From positions 1 through 39,340 of the forward strand of contig NZ_JADWYX010000084.1 in assembly GCF_016786355.1 (NCBI RefSeq): 39,340 nucleotides of DNA. Direction: 5' to 3'. Position numbers and translations under genes: made by a program. Under the pieces are notes generated by a model, which saw nothing but the letters and a program-made list of their open reading frames with translations, was not told the origin of the DNA and ran no database searches. Position 1 is the stretch's first letter. Every line of letters begins with the position of its first letter. This DNA is from Frankia sp. AgB1.9 (lineage in GTDB: Bacteria > Actinomycetota > Actinomycetes > Frankiales > Frankiaceae). Positions 1-7,731 of this stretch are shown here, in pieces.

Positions 1-720
1 GTCGGCGTGGGCGTTCTTGATCTGGCCGACGAGCCGGGTGAAGTCGGTGATGTTGGGGGTCACCTGCGCGCGCAGGACGACCGTGACGCCGGCGGACTGC
101 AGGCTGTCGGACATCTGCCTGCTGAAGATCGGAGCGGTCTCGCTGTACGCGGTGTCGACGAGCGCGGCGCGGGTCCCGCCCTCGCGATGGACGAAGTCGC
201 CCCAGGTGCTGACCGACGGGCCGTCCGCCAGGTAGTAGGACGTGGCGAACATGTTCCGGTGCTGGCCCCAGGAGGGGTCGGCGCCCACTCCGGTCACCGG
301 GATACCGGCGGTCGCCAGATAGTCCGCCGATCCGGCGCCGTCGACGGCGCCCTCCATGACACCGAACACCTTCTGTTGCTCCACGAGCCGGTGGGCCGCC
401 GCCCCGTTGAGGTTGGGGTCCGAGCCGTCGTCCTCGTACGAATACGTGATCTGCCTACCGTTCACGCCGCCCGTGTCGTTGGCCATTTCGAGGCGAGCGT
501 CGACACCCGCGCGGAAGGCCGGGAACGAGGTCGCGAAGGCTCCGGTCTCCGTCAGCAACAGGCCGGCGTGGATCTGCTTGCCAGATATGCCGACGGTAGT
601 GCAGGCTCCGGCGGAGGACGCTCCTGGATGACCACACGCGGTCAATGGAGCCAGGAGAATACCTATCGCCGCGGCCGAACTGGCGGTGCGCGCTAATCGA
701 GGTCTTGCTGTACTGATCAT
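1..720 (-). CDS. ABC transporter substrate-binding lipoprotein, branched-chain amino-acid type (partial, C-terminus outside window)
   Basis: This leftward frame is open from the ATG at 720 to the window edge and gives 240 residues. Residues 1-29 form a lipoprotein signal: an Arg-containing start, a hydrophobic stretch, and a lipobox ending L-T-A-C with Cys29 as the lipidation site. The mature part begins in the manner of type I periplasmic binding proteins of the Leu/Ile/Val class (PF13458 type): IHAGLLLTETGAFA, then DARLEMANDTGGVNGRQI, then a YEDDGSDPN segment. Proteins of this family bind amino acids, amides or aromatic acids outside the membrane and hand them to an ABC permease. No permease genes lie inside the window; they could lie beyond position 1. 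Family assignment is firm, substrate unknown. Confidence 0.9.
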   Translation of the reverse strand, partial: MISTARPRLARTASSAAAIGILLAPLTACGHPGASSAGACTTVGISGKQIHAGLLLTETGAFATSFPAFRAGVDARLEMANDTGGVNGRQITYSYEDDGSDPNLNGAAAHRLVEQQKVFGVMEGAVDGAGSADYLATAGIPVTGVGADPSWGQHRNMFATSYYLADGPSVSTWGDFVHREGGTRAALVDTAYSETAPIFSRQMSDSLQSAGVTVVLRAQVTPNITDFTRLVGQIKNAHAD

Positions 721-815
721 CGGTTCCAGTCCTCATCAAGGCCGGAACCGGGACATGCGCTGCGAAGATCCACGGAAACAGCGTCTGGTGCCGGCTCCGG
801 CAAGGTCAGCCGGGT

Positions 816-901
816 GGCCTGATCGCCGTTTTGGCTCTCAAATGGTCGTAGGACCGCTGCGGCCACAACCCCGCGAGGGCGAAAACAGCGATCTGCTGGC
901 C
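816..901. repeat. Dispersed imperfect palindrome, copy 1
   Basis: The left arm starts GATCGCCGTTTTGGC at 821 and runs through ATGGTCGTAGGA. The right arm, read on the other strand, starts GATCGCTGTTTTCGCCC. A short GC-rich loop around 852-862 separates them. A close relative lies at 12613-12697. This copy sits just downstream of the leftward SDR stop at 934 and upstream of the lipoprotein gene, so it could also act as a transcription stop. The rest of the 213-base gap shows no gene. Confidence 0.75.
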
Positions 902-933
902 TCGAAACGGGGCCAGGCCTGTCAGATGTGGTA

Positions 934-1734
934 CTAGCTGCCGGCGGGCTCCGGCTGCTCCCACGCGAACTGGACAGAATGGGCGAACATACCGCCGTCG
1001 ACCCGGATCTCCTGGCCCTGCAGATAGCGGGCCTCGTCGCTGAACAGATAGGCGACGAGGGACCCGATCGAATCGGCGTCGCCGAACTCGGGAGTCAACA
1101 CGTTCGCGCGGATGATCTTCTTGAAGTCCTCGCCCATGCTGGTGACGCGGTGATGCATGATCAGGCCGGGCAGGATCGTGTTGGCCCGGATTCCCTGCTT
1201 GCCGAACTGGGTGGCCACGGTCCGCATCAACTGGCCGACGCTGGCCTTGGTGATGCCGTAGGCCGTCTTGTTGGTGTCGGCATGCGTCGCGGCGGCGGAG
1301 GACGTCCCGACGATGGAGCCGCCCCCTGACTCGATCATGGCGGGAATCGCGTGCTTGCAGCACAGCCAGGTGCCGACGACGTTGACCTGGAAGGCCTCCT
1401 CCAGGTCGGCGCGGGACAGCTCGGTCAGCAGTCCGTCCCGGGCGACGAGGTGGGTGGCCGCCGCGTTGGCGTGCAGGCCGTCCAGGCGCCCGAAGGCGTC
1501 GAGCGCCGCGCGCACCATGCCCTCGACCTGCGCCTCGTCGCTGATGTCCACCTCGACGGCGATCGCTCGATGGCCGGCCTGGGTGAGCTCCTCGGCGAGC
1601 GCGGACGGCTTCGCCTGGGGGATGTCCGCCACGACGACCGCGGCGCCCTCGCGCGCCAGCAACCGGCAGGTGCCGGTCCCGATGCCGCCCGCGCCGCCGG
1701 TGACGATCGCGACCTTCCCTTCCAACTTCCCCAT
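934..1734 (-). CDS. SDR family NAD(P)-dependent oxidoreductase
   Basis: Classical short-chain dehydrogenase of 266 residues with a Rossmann fold. The N-terminal cofactor motif is TGGAGGIGTG, followed by a D at the end of the second strand (VVADIP), which favours NAD over NADP. The HANAA segment replaces the usual NNAG. The catalytic Ser lies in GTSSAAATH, and the Tyr-Lys pair in YGITK. The C-terminus has the usual VDGG turn and a family-specific tail. The ATG at 1734 is chosen because GGAGAGG lies six bases upstream; a slightly earlier ATG at 1746 is possible. The frame stays open to 1962, but that extension is Arg-rich and SDR-unlike. It probably oxidises a hydroxyacyl-CoA or alcohol in the catabolic pathway of this region; the substrate is unknown. 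Confidence 0.9.
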   Translation of the reverse strand: MGKLEGKVAIVTGGAGGIGTGTCRLLAREGAAVVVADIPQAKPSALAEELTQAGHRAIAVEVDISDEAQVEGMVRAALDAFGRLDGLHANAAATHLVARDGLLTELSRADLEEAFQVNVVGTWLCCKHAIPAMIESGGGSIVGTSSAAATHADTNKTAYGITKASVGQLMRTVATQFGKQGIRANTILPGLIMHHRVTSMGEDFKKIIRANVLTPEFGDADSIGSLVAYLFSDEARYLQGQEIRVDGGMFAHSVQFAWEQPEPAGS

Positions 1735-1797
1735 CGACCTCTCCATCGTCCGTCGCCTGTCTCGCTCCGTGTGACGAGCGACGCTAGCGCCACGGTC

Positions 1798-1827
1798 ACA
1801 ACTTGTACATGATGACTTAACTTGTGG
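1798..1827. promoter_or_regulatory. Candidate operator type II, copy A, in divergent promoter region
   Basis: AT-rich element in the 332-base gap between the leftward SDR and the rightward enoyl-CoA hydratase. It begins ACAACTTG and ends CTTAACTTGTGG. Aligned without gaps, it matches 20 of 30 positions of an element on the opposite strand at 20173-20202, also between divergent catabolic genes. ACAA at one end and TTGT near the other give it partial dyad symmetry, as expected of a dimeric repressor site. A second AT-rich patch near 1969-1980 (CCTTAACATG) may be the promoter of the rightward gene. No gene was seen in the gap. Confidence 0.5.
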
Positions 1828-1928
1828 ACGCCAGTGGCGCCTGCTCGTGGGGGTCGCGCGGCCGGCCGGGTTGGCCGCCTGCGGGTCGCTGGCGAGCACG
1901 GTAAGGCGATCGCGGCCGAACGAGGCTC

Positions 1929-1944
1929 GCCTCGCCGGCGAGGC
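1929..1944. repeat. Perfect 16-bp GC palindrome
   Basis: GCCTCGCCGGCGAGGC is fully self-complementary. It lies in the gap before the enoyl-CoA hydratase. It may be a hairpin in the leader transcript or simply a product of high GC; no function is shown. Confidence 0.4.
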
Positions 1945-2066
1945 TCCGCCGGCTGAACTCAAGGCTGTGTCCTTAACATGTGTCGGCGTGCGTGCCAGAC
2001 TGCCGGCCGGGGCGGTGGTCGCGGCTGCCCGTCGTGTCCGTCGAGAGAGACGTCGAGGAGGGCCTG

Positions 2067-2978
2067 GTGCCAGGGGACTTCATCAGCTACGAAACGCTCG
2101 AGGAAGGCCGCGTCGCGCGGATCATGCTCAACCGGCCCGAGGCCCGTAACGCCCAGAACCGCGGGCTGCTCGTCGAGCTGCACGAGGCGTTTCTTCGGGC
2201 CGAGGCCGACGACGAGGTCAGGGTGGTGATCCTCGGCGGCGTCGGGAAGATGTTCTCCTCCGGCCACGACATGGGTTCGCCGGTCGCCCGCCAGGAGCGT
2301 GAGCCGGGCCCGGGCCAGCACCCGACCCGGCGGATCAACGGTGGAACCCGCAAGGGCGCGGAGTCACTGATGCTCCAGGAGTGGCACTACTTCTTTGAGA
2401 ACACCCGCCGCTGGCGCAACCTCCGAAAGATCACGATCGCGCAGGTGCATGGCACGGTGTACGCGGCCGGGCTCATGCTGATGTGGGCGTGTGATCTGAT
2501 CGTCGCGGCCGAGGGCACCGAGTTCGCCGACGTGGTCGGCACCCGCCTGGGTATGTGCGGCGTCGAGTACTTCGCCCACCCGTGGGAGTTCGGCCCGCGC
2601 CGGGCCAAGGAGCTGCTGCTCACCGGCGACTCGCTGTCCGTCGACGAGGCACACCAGATCGGCATGGTCAGCAAGGTGTTCCCGGCCGACGAGCTCGGCG
2701 GGCGCACGCTGGCCTACGCGCGTCGCATCGCCGAGCGGCCGACCGTCACGTCGCTGCTGATCAAGGAGTCCGTCAACCAGTCCGTGGACAACATGGGCTT
2801 CTACAACGCGCTCAACGCCTGCTTCACCCTGCACGAGCTGAACCATTCCCACTGGGCCTGGGTCACGGAGGGGGAGTGGGCGGTCGGCACGCCCGAGCAC
2901 GGTGTCCCGGCCTGGAAGGACGCGCCGCCCGTGCGTCCGCGGGAGAAGAACACCGCCGGCGGCGAGCCGGCGTCCTGA
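2067..2978 (+). CDS. Enoyl-CoA hydratase/isomerase family (crotonase) protein
   Basis: Crotonase-fold protein of 303 residues. The first oxyanion-hole segment is SSGHD near residues 64-68, and the second is HGTVYAAG near 128-135. It is followed by the family-typical ACDLIVAAEGTEFAD. A GVEYFAHPWEFGPRRAKELLLTG stretch resembles actinobacterial EchA-type proteins. The family hydrates 2-enoyl-CoA or carries out related isomerase or hydrolase reactions through an enolate. The GTG at 2067 is chosen because GAGGAGG lies a few bases before it; an in-frame ATG at 1980 has no such site. The middle (about residues 75-105) carries an insertion relative to E. coli-type crotonases, rich in Arg, Gly and Pro. 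Its place in beta-oxidation with the neighbouring dehydrogenase and SDRs is inferred. Confidence 0.9.
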   Translation: MPGDFISYETLEEGRVARIMLNRPEARNAQNRGLLVELHEAFLRAEADDEVRVVILGGVGKMFSSGHDMGSPVARQEREPGPGQHPTRRINGGTRKGAESLMLQEWHYFFENTRRWRNLRKITIAQVHGTVYAAGLMLMWACDLIVAAEGTEFADVVGTRLGMCGVEYFAHPWEFGPRRAKELLLTGDSLSVDEAHQIGMVSKVFPADELGGRTLAYARRIAERPTVTSLLIKESVNQSVDNMGFYNALNACFTLHELNHSHWAWVTEGEWAVGTPEHGVPAWKDAPPVRPREKNTAGGEPAS

Positions 2979-3054
2979 CCGCGCCGTGCCCGTCGCGACG
3001 CGCTCAGGCCTGCGTGGCTCCCACGGGCCGGCCGGGTCGCCCGAAGATCGTTTC

Positions 3055-3083
3055 TTGACACCTAAAGGCGGGAAGCTTAATCT
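3055..3083 (+). promoter_or_regulatory. Near-consensus sigma-A promoter of the first catabolic operon
   Basis: TTGACA at 3055-3060, a 17-base spacer, then TAATCT at 3078-3083. This is an unusually good housekeeping promoter for such a GC-rich genome. It lies about 77 bases before the GTG at 3160. The operator at 3082-3099 overlaps its -10 box and expected start site, which suggests repression. Confidence 0.75.
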
Positions 3084-3099
3084 AAGCTCGCAAGCTTAG
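3082..3099. promoter_or_regulatory. Operator type I, copy 1 (perfect 7-4-7 inverted repeat)
   Basis: CTAAGCTCGCAAGCTTAG has perfect 7-base arms around CGCA. It starts at the fifth base of the -10 box and covers the expected transcription start. A matching element in the same register stands at 23379-23396 over the promoter of the second long operon (14 of 18 positions identical). The geometry suits a TetR-like repressor; no such gene lies in the window. Confidence 0.65.
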
Positions 3100-3159
3100 T
3101 TTAGAGCAGGGCGGCTCCCTTGATTGGCTACGGGGCGCGCGACGCACAGGAGGTCTAAC

Positions 3160-4098
3160 GTGACCGTGCTCATCACAGGTGGTGGGCTGGTGGGCTGTCA
3201 GATAGCCCGGTTAGAGCAGGAGGCCGGCCGCGCGCCCGTGATTTTCGACTTCTCGCCTCGGACCGAGGCTCTCGGGGAATTCGTCGATCTTGATCGGTGC
3301 ACTGTCGTGCGCGGTGACGTGACGAATCCGCTTGAGCTCGTGGCCACGGTGACGGGTTATGGCGTGACCCGGATCATTCACACCGCCGCGTTCGGTGGAC
3401 TGACCGCCGGGAGCAATACCGCTCCGCTCGCGAGCACGCTGGTCAACACGATGGGTACCGCTTATGTCCTTGAGGTCGCGAGAGTCCTCGGGCTGGAACG
3501 GGTCGTGCTGTGCAGCTCCTCCACCCTCTACATGAGCATGGAGGGCGGCGCGGACGAGGGCGAATACGGCTTCGAGGAGGCCTATCCGCGCCCCAACAAC
3601 GTGTACGCCGCGAACAAGCAGGCCGCGGAGGACCTCGGCAGGGCGTACCGGAAGACCTACGGCCTCGACGTCGTGGCCGTCCGGTTCGCGGCCGTCTTCG
3701 GGCCCTGGGGGCCGGGTGGCGGCGGCGGGGCCACGACGGCCATGGAGCGCTGGCTGCGTTCGTCGATAGCGGGCGAGCCGGCCGAGGTGAACATCTCCGG
3801 AGCCGACTGGATCTACTCGAAGGACGCCGCCCAGGGGACCTTCAAGGCCTGCTGGGCCGAGGGGCTCGAATCCGAGCTGTTCAATCTCGGCATGGGCCAG
3901 CCGTACAGCGCCCGGGAGATCGCCGACGGGATCAATGCGGTCATCCCCGGGGAGTGCGCCAAGGAGTCGGCCAAGGCCATCGACCCGCGGCGGCCCGCGA
4001 TGAACATCGAGCGTGCGCGCCAGCAGCTCGGCTACGAGGTCGAGTACCCGATGGCGACCGCTGTTCGCGACTACCACGAGTGGATCACCCAGCGATAG
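3160..4098 (+). CDS. NAD-dependent epimerase/dehydratase family protein (extended SDR)
   Basis: Extended SDR of 312 residues. The nucleotide-binding motif GGGLVG lies at residues 7-12, an acidic residue (D30) ends the second strand, and RGDVTN positions the adenine. The catalytic Ser is in CSSSTLY (about 119-125), and the Tyr-Lys pair is Y149-A-A-N-K153. It ends with a substrate domain (AVFGPWGPGG, then a DPRRPAMNIERA stretch). Such enzymes epimerise, dehydrate or oxidise nucleotide sugars, sterols or other alcohols. In this operon an alcohol dehydrogenase role on the catabolic substrate is more likely than sugar metabolism, but that is inference. The start is the GTG at 3160, preceded by AGGAGGT; an earlier ATG at 3124 lacks a site. 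It is the first gene of the operon. Confidence 0.88.
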   Translation: MTVLITGGGLVGCQIARLEQEAGRAPVIFDFSPRTEALGEFVDLDRCTVVRGDVTNPLELVATVTGYGVTRIIHTAAFGGLTAGSNTAPLASTLVNTMGTAYVLEVARVLGLERVVLCSSSTLYMSMEGGADEGEYGFEEAYPRPNNVYAANKQAAEDLGRAYRKTYGLDVVAVRFAAVFGPWGPGGGGGATTAMERWLRSSIAGEPAEVNISGADWIYSKDAAQGTFKACWAEGLESELFNLGMGQPYSAREIADGINAVIPGECAKESAKAIDPRRPAMNIERARQQLGYEVEYPMATAVRDYHEWITQR

Positions 4099-4144
4099 GG
4101 CGCCGTGGCCGGACCTGACAGCGAATCCTCCCTGGAGTGTGGAC

Positions 4145-4708
4145 ATGAGCGAGACCAGTGACCTCTCCGCGAAACTGACCGCGTTAGCCGCCACCGTCGC
4201 CGATCTGACGGCCCGGGTTCGGGAGCTGGAGGACGACCGGGCGATCCGCGATCTCCTGGCTCAGTACGGCTACACCGCGGACACCTGCAAGGACGAGGAA
4301 TTCGTCGAGCTGTACACCGAGGACGGCCGTATCAAGGTCGCGGCCAGCGCGAAGGCCCGCGCGGCTTTCGGGTCCGGAGAATGGGTCCTCTACGAGACCA
4401 AGGACGGGGTCCGGGACTTCATCACCCACCCGAAGGGCCACCACAGCCCCGCGCTCTACGGTAAGTCCATGCATCTGCAGGGCAACAACCTGGTGACCGA
4501 TATCCAGGGCGACGAGGCGGTGGCCAGGGGCTACCAGGTCGCCATCGTCGCCGACGACCAGGGCACGCGTGTTCTGAGCGCCGGCAACAACCAGTGGCAG
4601 CTGCGCAAGGTCGACGGCCGCTGGCTCATCAGGGAACGGCGCGGCGCCTATCTGGGTGACGACCATTTCACCAGCAACCTCGACGCGCCGGCCGACGACG
4701 AAAGCTAG
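4145..4708 (+). CDS. SnoaL-like / nuclear transport factor 2-like protein
   Basis: A protein of 187 residues with the cone-shaped SnoaL/NTF2 fold pattern: RAIRDLLAQYGYTADTCKDEEFVELYTEDGRIKV, then MHLQGNN, then a C-terminal GRWLIRERRGAYLG. Relatives include polyketide cyclases, scytalone dehydratase and 3-ketosteroid isomerase, so isomerase or dehydratase activity is possible. Residues about 7-32 look like a short amphipathic helix (LSAKLTALAATVADLTARVRELE) that could form a coiled coil. The ATG at 4145 has GGAG upstream. It lies 46 bases after the epimerase-like gene and is co-transcribed. A second SnoaL-like gene occurs at 11994. Confidence 0.85.
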   Translation: MSETSDLSAKLTALAATVADLTARVRELEDDRAIRDLLAQYGYTADTCKDEEFVELYTEDGRIKVAASAKARAAFGSGEWVLYETKDGVRDFITHPKGHHSPALYGKSMHLQGNNLVTDIQGDEAVARGYQVAIVADDQGTRVLSAGNNQWQLRKVDGRWLIRERRGAYLGDDHFTSNLDAPADDES

Positions 4709-4813
4709 TCCGCGACCGGAACGCTGTTCTCCTGCCTCGACGCCGCGAGACCGCGGAACTGGAAGAAGACCCTCAAAACAGGCGGTGGCGCCGATGAACG
4801 GACGGGAGCGCCC

Positions 4814-6082
4814 ATGAACCTCGACGACCTTATCCTGGTGAGTGTTGACGATCATGTCATCGAGCCGCCCAACCTGTTCGAGGGCCGCCTGTCCGCGAAG
4901 TACCAGGACAAAGCGCCGCGCCTGATCGAGCGCGCGGACGGGGCGATGGCCTGGGTGTACGAGGGCATCGAGATCCCCAACGTCGCGCTGAACGCGGTCG
5001 CCGGGCGTCCCCGTGAGGAGCTCGGCTTCGAGCCGGCGAGCCTCGCCCAGCTGCGGCCCGGCTGCTACGACGTGCACTCCCGGGTCAGGGACATGGACGC
5101 CAACGGCGTGCTGGGCTCGATGTCCTTCCCGTCCTTCGTCCGGTTCTGCGGGCAGCTGTTCATGAACACGCCGGACCGCGAGCAGGCCGCGGCGATGGTC
5201 CGGGCGTACAACGACTGGCACATCGACGACTGGGCCGGCTCGTATCCGGGGCGCTTCATCCCACTGGCGCTGCCGATGCTGTGGGACGGCGAGGCGACGG
5301 CGGCCGAGGTCCGCCGGGTGGCGGCGAAGGGGTGCCACGCCCTCACGTTCTCGTCGAATCCGTTCGCGCTGGGTCTGCCGAGCGTCCACACCGACTACTG
5401 GGACCCGGTCTGGAAGGCGTGCGTCGAGACCGGAACCGTGGTCTGCATGCACCTCGGCTCGTCGTCGCAGTCGCCCACGACGTCCCCGGACGCGCCGATC
5501 GAGGTGCTCTACTCGCTGTCGCCGATCAACCTGTTCGAGGCGGCCGCGGACGTGCTGTGGAGCCCGATGTTCCGGAAGTTCCCCGAGCTGCGGGTCGCAC
5601 TGTCGGAGGGCGGCACCGGCTGGGTGCCGTACTTCCTGGAACGGGTCGACTACATCTACAACCACACCCGCGCCTGGACGAAGACGGACCTCGGCGGCCG
5701 GCTCCCCTCGGAGATCTTCAACGAGCACGTGATCTCGTGCTTCATCGACGACGCGGTCGGGATCGAGACCCGGGCGCACCTGAACCTCGACAACGTCATG
5801 TGGGAGTGCGACTACCCCCATTCCGACACGACCTGGCCGCACTCGCCCGAGCTGGTGGACAAGCGGCTGGCCGGCGTGCCCGACGCGGACATCAACAAGA
5901 TCACCCATCTGAACGCCATCCGCCATTTCCAGTACGACCCCTTCGCGCACATCCCGCGGGAGCTCGCGACGGTCGGCGCGCTGCGCAGGCGCGCCGAGGG
6001 CTGGGACATCAGCCCGAAGCCCGCCGCGCAGCGGGCCGCCGAGTCAGCGGGCACCTGGCGGTCGCTGCTCAACCGCGGGTGA
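4814..6082 (+). CDS. Amidohydrolase family 2 (ACMSD-like TIM-barrel) protein
   Basis: TIM-barrel metal-dependent hydrolase or decarboxylase of 422 residues (PF04909 type). The N-terminal metal site reads VDDHVIEPP: His14 is kept, but the second His of the usual HxH is missing and Glu17 follows. Further likely ligands or catalytic groups are His213 in CMHLGSS, Glu265 in ALSEGG and Asp333 in WECDYPHSD. Enzymes of this type decarboxylate or hydrolyse cyclic and aromatic acids. The ATG at 4814 follows GGGAG by five bases. This is one of four members in the window; see 18843, 23472 and 24645. Confidence 0.9.
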   Translation: MNLDDLILVSVDDHVIEPPNLFEGRLSAKYQDKAPRLIERADGAMAWVYEGIEIPNVALNAVAGRPREELGFEPASLAQLRPGCYDVHSRVRDMDANGVLGSMSFPSFVRFCGQLFMNTPDREQAAAMVRAYNDWHIDDWAGSYPGRFIPLALPMLWDGEATAAEVRRVAAKGCHALTFSSNPFALGLPSVHTDYWDPVWKACVETGTVVCMHLGSSSQSPTTSPDAPIEVLYSLSPINLFEAAADVLWSPMFRKFPELRVALSEGGTGWVPYFLERVDYIYNHTRAWTKTDLGGRLPSEIFNEHVISCFIDDAVGIETRAHLNLDNVMWECDYPHSDTTWPHSPELVDKRLAGVPDADINKITHLNAIRHFQYDPFAHIPRELATVGALRRRAEGWDISPKPAAQRAAESAGTWRSLLNRG

Positions 6083-6106
6083 CGAGAGGGAGCGAGGGAG
6101 TTCGGT

Positions 6107-7312
6107 ATGGCGGGTGTGCTGGACGGCGTGCGCGTCGTGGAAGTGTCGATGTGGGCCATGGTTCCCGCCGCGGGCGCGGTGCTCGCCGAGTGGGGCGCCG
6201 ACGTCGTCAAGATCGAGAGTCCGGACGGCGACCCGGTGCGCGCCCTGGTGACGGCGGGAATCACGCCCGACGGGCCTCGCTACACCTGGGAGATGTGGAA
6301 CCGGGGAAAGCGCGCCATGGCGCTCGACCTGCGGCATCCCGACGCGCAGCGCATCATCCACCAGCTGGTCGCCGATGCGGACGTCTTCCTGACCAGCATC
6401 CTGCCGGCGCAGCGGGCCGGACTCGGCATCGACGTCGCGTCGATCCGCGCCGCCAACCCGGCGATCATCTACGCCGCCGGCACGGGACAGGGCTCGCGGG
6501 GCCCGGACGCCGACAAGGGCGGCTACGACGGGATCACCTTCTGGGCCCGCAGCGGAGCCGCGGCCGCGACGACGACGCCCGGGGCGGACCCGGTGACCCT
6601 GCCGGCGGGCGCGTTCGGTGACGCGACCAGCGGACTCGTGCTGGCCGGTGGCGTCGCGGCGGCGCTGGCGAAGAAGGCCCGGACCGGCGAGGGCTCCATC
6701 GTCGAGGGCTCGCTCCTGGCGACCGCGATGTGGGCGATGCAGATGTCGATCACCGGGGCGGCGGCGGCCGGCCTGGACGAGATGCCGCGGACGTCGCGCA
6801 ACCGTCCCTTCAACGTGCTGGTCAACTCGTATCCCACCGCGGACGGCCGCTGGGTCTCCCTGTGCATGCTGCAGGCTGACCGCTTCTGGTCCGGCTTCTG
6901 CGCCGCGATCGGCCGGGACGACCTGGCCGCCGACCCGCGGTTCGCCGACGCCAAGGCCCGGGCGGCGAACGCCGAGGCCTGCGTGGCAGAGCTGGACGCG
7001 ACGTTCCTGGCCGAGCCGCTGGCGGTGTGGCGCGACCGGCTGGCAACGCAGGAAGGCCAGTGGGACGTGCTGAACACCGTCTCCGAGGTGCTCCGGGACC
7101 CGCAGGTCCAGGCGAACCAGTTCGTCCACCAGGTGCGCTACGACGGCGGCCACGAGCTGGCCATCGTCGGCTCCCCGGTGCAGTTCGACGGGACCCCGCC
7201 GACGCTGCGCCCGGCCCCCGAGTTCGGGGCCGACACCGAAGCGGTTCTGGAGTCGCTCGGGTGGGACACCGACGCCATTCTCGAAGCGAAGATCAAGGGG
7301 GCGGTCGTGTGA
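6107..7312 (+). CDS. CaiB/BaiF (family III) CoA-transferase
   Basis: A protein of 401 residues with the family III CoA-transferase layout: GVRVVEVSMWAMVPAAGAVLAEWGADVVKIE at the N-terminus, the NRGKRAMALDL stretch at about 65-75, and the catalytic Asp in AFGD (D172) followed by a small-residue helix. The family moves CoA between carboxylic acids through an aspartyl-CoA intermediate, so this enzyme probably activates the pathway's acid without ATP. The ATG at 6107 follows GAGGGAG. The last codons overlap the next gene by GTGA at 7309-7312. It is a paralogue of the gene at 20362, which has the same DVFLTSxLP and GLDEMPR segments. Confidence 0.93.
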   Translation: MAGVLDGVRVVEVSMWAMVPAAGAVLAEWGADVVKIESPDGDPVRALVTAGITPDGPRYTWEMWNRGKRAMALDLRHPDAQRIIHQLVADADVFLTSILPAQRAGLGIDVASIRAANPAIIYAAGTGQGSRGPDADKGGYDGITFWARSGAAAATTTPGADPVTLPAGAFGDATSGLVLAGGVAAALAKKARTGEGSIVEGSLLATAMWAMQMSITGAAAAGLDEMPRTSRNRPFNVLVNSYPTADGRWVSLCMLQADRFWSGFCAAIGRDDLAADPRFADAKARAANAEACVAELDATFLAEPLAVWRDRLATQEGQWDVLNTVSEVLRDPQVQANQFVHQVRYDGGHELAIVGSPVQFDGTPPTLRPAPEFGADTEAVLESLGWDTDAILEAKIKGAVV

Positions 7313-7731
7313 GCGCGGAATCCCGGCCCGTTCCCGAGCCCGACGAGGTCTCGCGTTTCTACTGGGAGGGCGCGAGCGCCGGCCTGCTGCTGTTACAGCG
7401 GTGCGTGGGGTGCGCGCGGTTCCAGTTCCCGCCGGACATCGTCTGCGTGCACTGCCAGTGCGAGGACCTGGCGCCGACGGCCGTCAGCGGACGTGGCTCG
7501 CTGTATTCCTACACGGTCGTCGAACGCGGCTTTCACCAGCGCTTCGTCGACCACCTGCCTTATGTCGTCGGCCTCGTCGAGCTTGCGGAACAGGCCGGTC
7601 TGCGGATTCTCACCAACGTCGTCGGCGCGGACCTCGCGAAGCTGGCGGTCGGCATGCCGGTCGAGGTGACGTTCGAGCAGCGGGGCGACGTGGCGTTGCC
7701 GCAGTTCCGTCCCGCCGGGGAGAGCGAATGA
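7309..7731 (+). CDS. DUF35-type zinc-ribbon OB-fold protein
   Basis: Small protein of 140 residues. It has a rubredoxin-like zinc ribbon (C32-x2-C35 and C46-x2-C49, with an extra Cys at 51) and then an OB-fold half (GRGSLYSYTVVERGFHQ, PYVVGLVEL, GMPVEVTFE). In actinobacterial steroid side-chain breakdown such a domain binds and activates the Ltp2 aldolase and the enoyl-CoA hydratase partner. Here it stands alone just before an Ltp2-like gene, which suggests the same pairing. The start is the GTG at 7309, in a GTGA overlap with the CoA-transferase stop; its own stop overlaps the next ATG (ATGA at 7728). It is therefore translationally coupled on both sides. Confidence 0.9.
   Translation: MSAESRPVPEPDEVSRFYWEGASAGLLLLQRCVGCARFQFPPDIVCVHCQCEDLAPTAVSGRGSLYSYTVVERGFHQRFVDHLPYVVGLVELAEQAGLRILTNVVGADLAKLAVGMPVEVTFEQRGDVALPQFRPAGESE

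Noticed and set aside
4184..5950. A 588-codon open frame on the minus strand
   Set aside because: It covers the SnoaL-like and amidohydrolase genes in antisense and has no recognisable domain.
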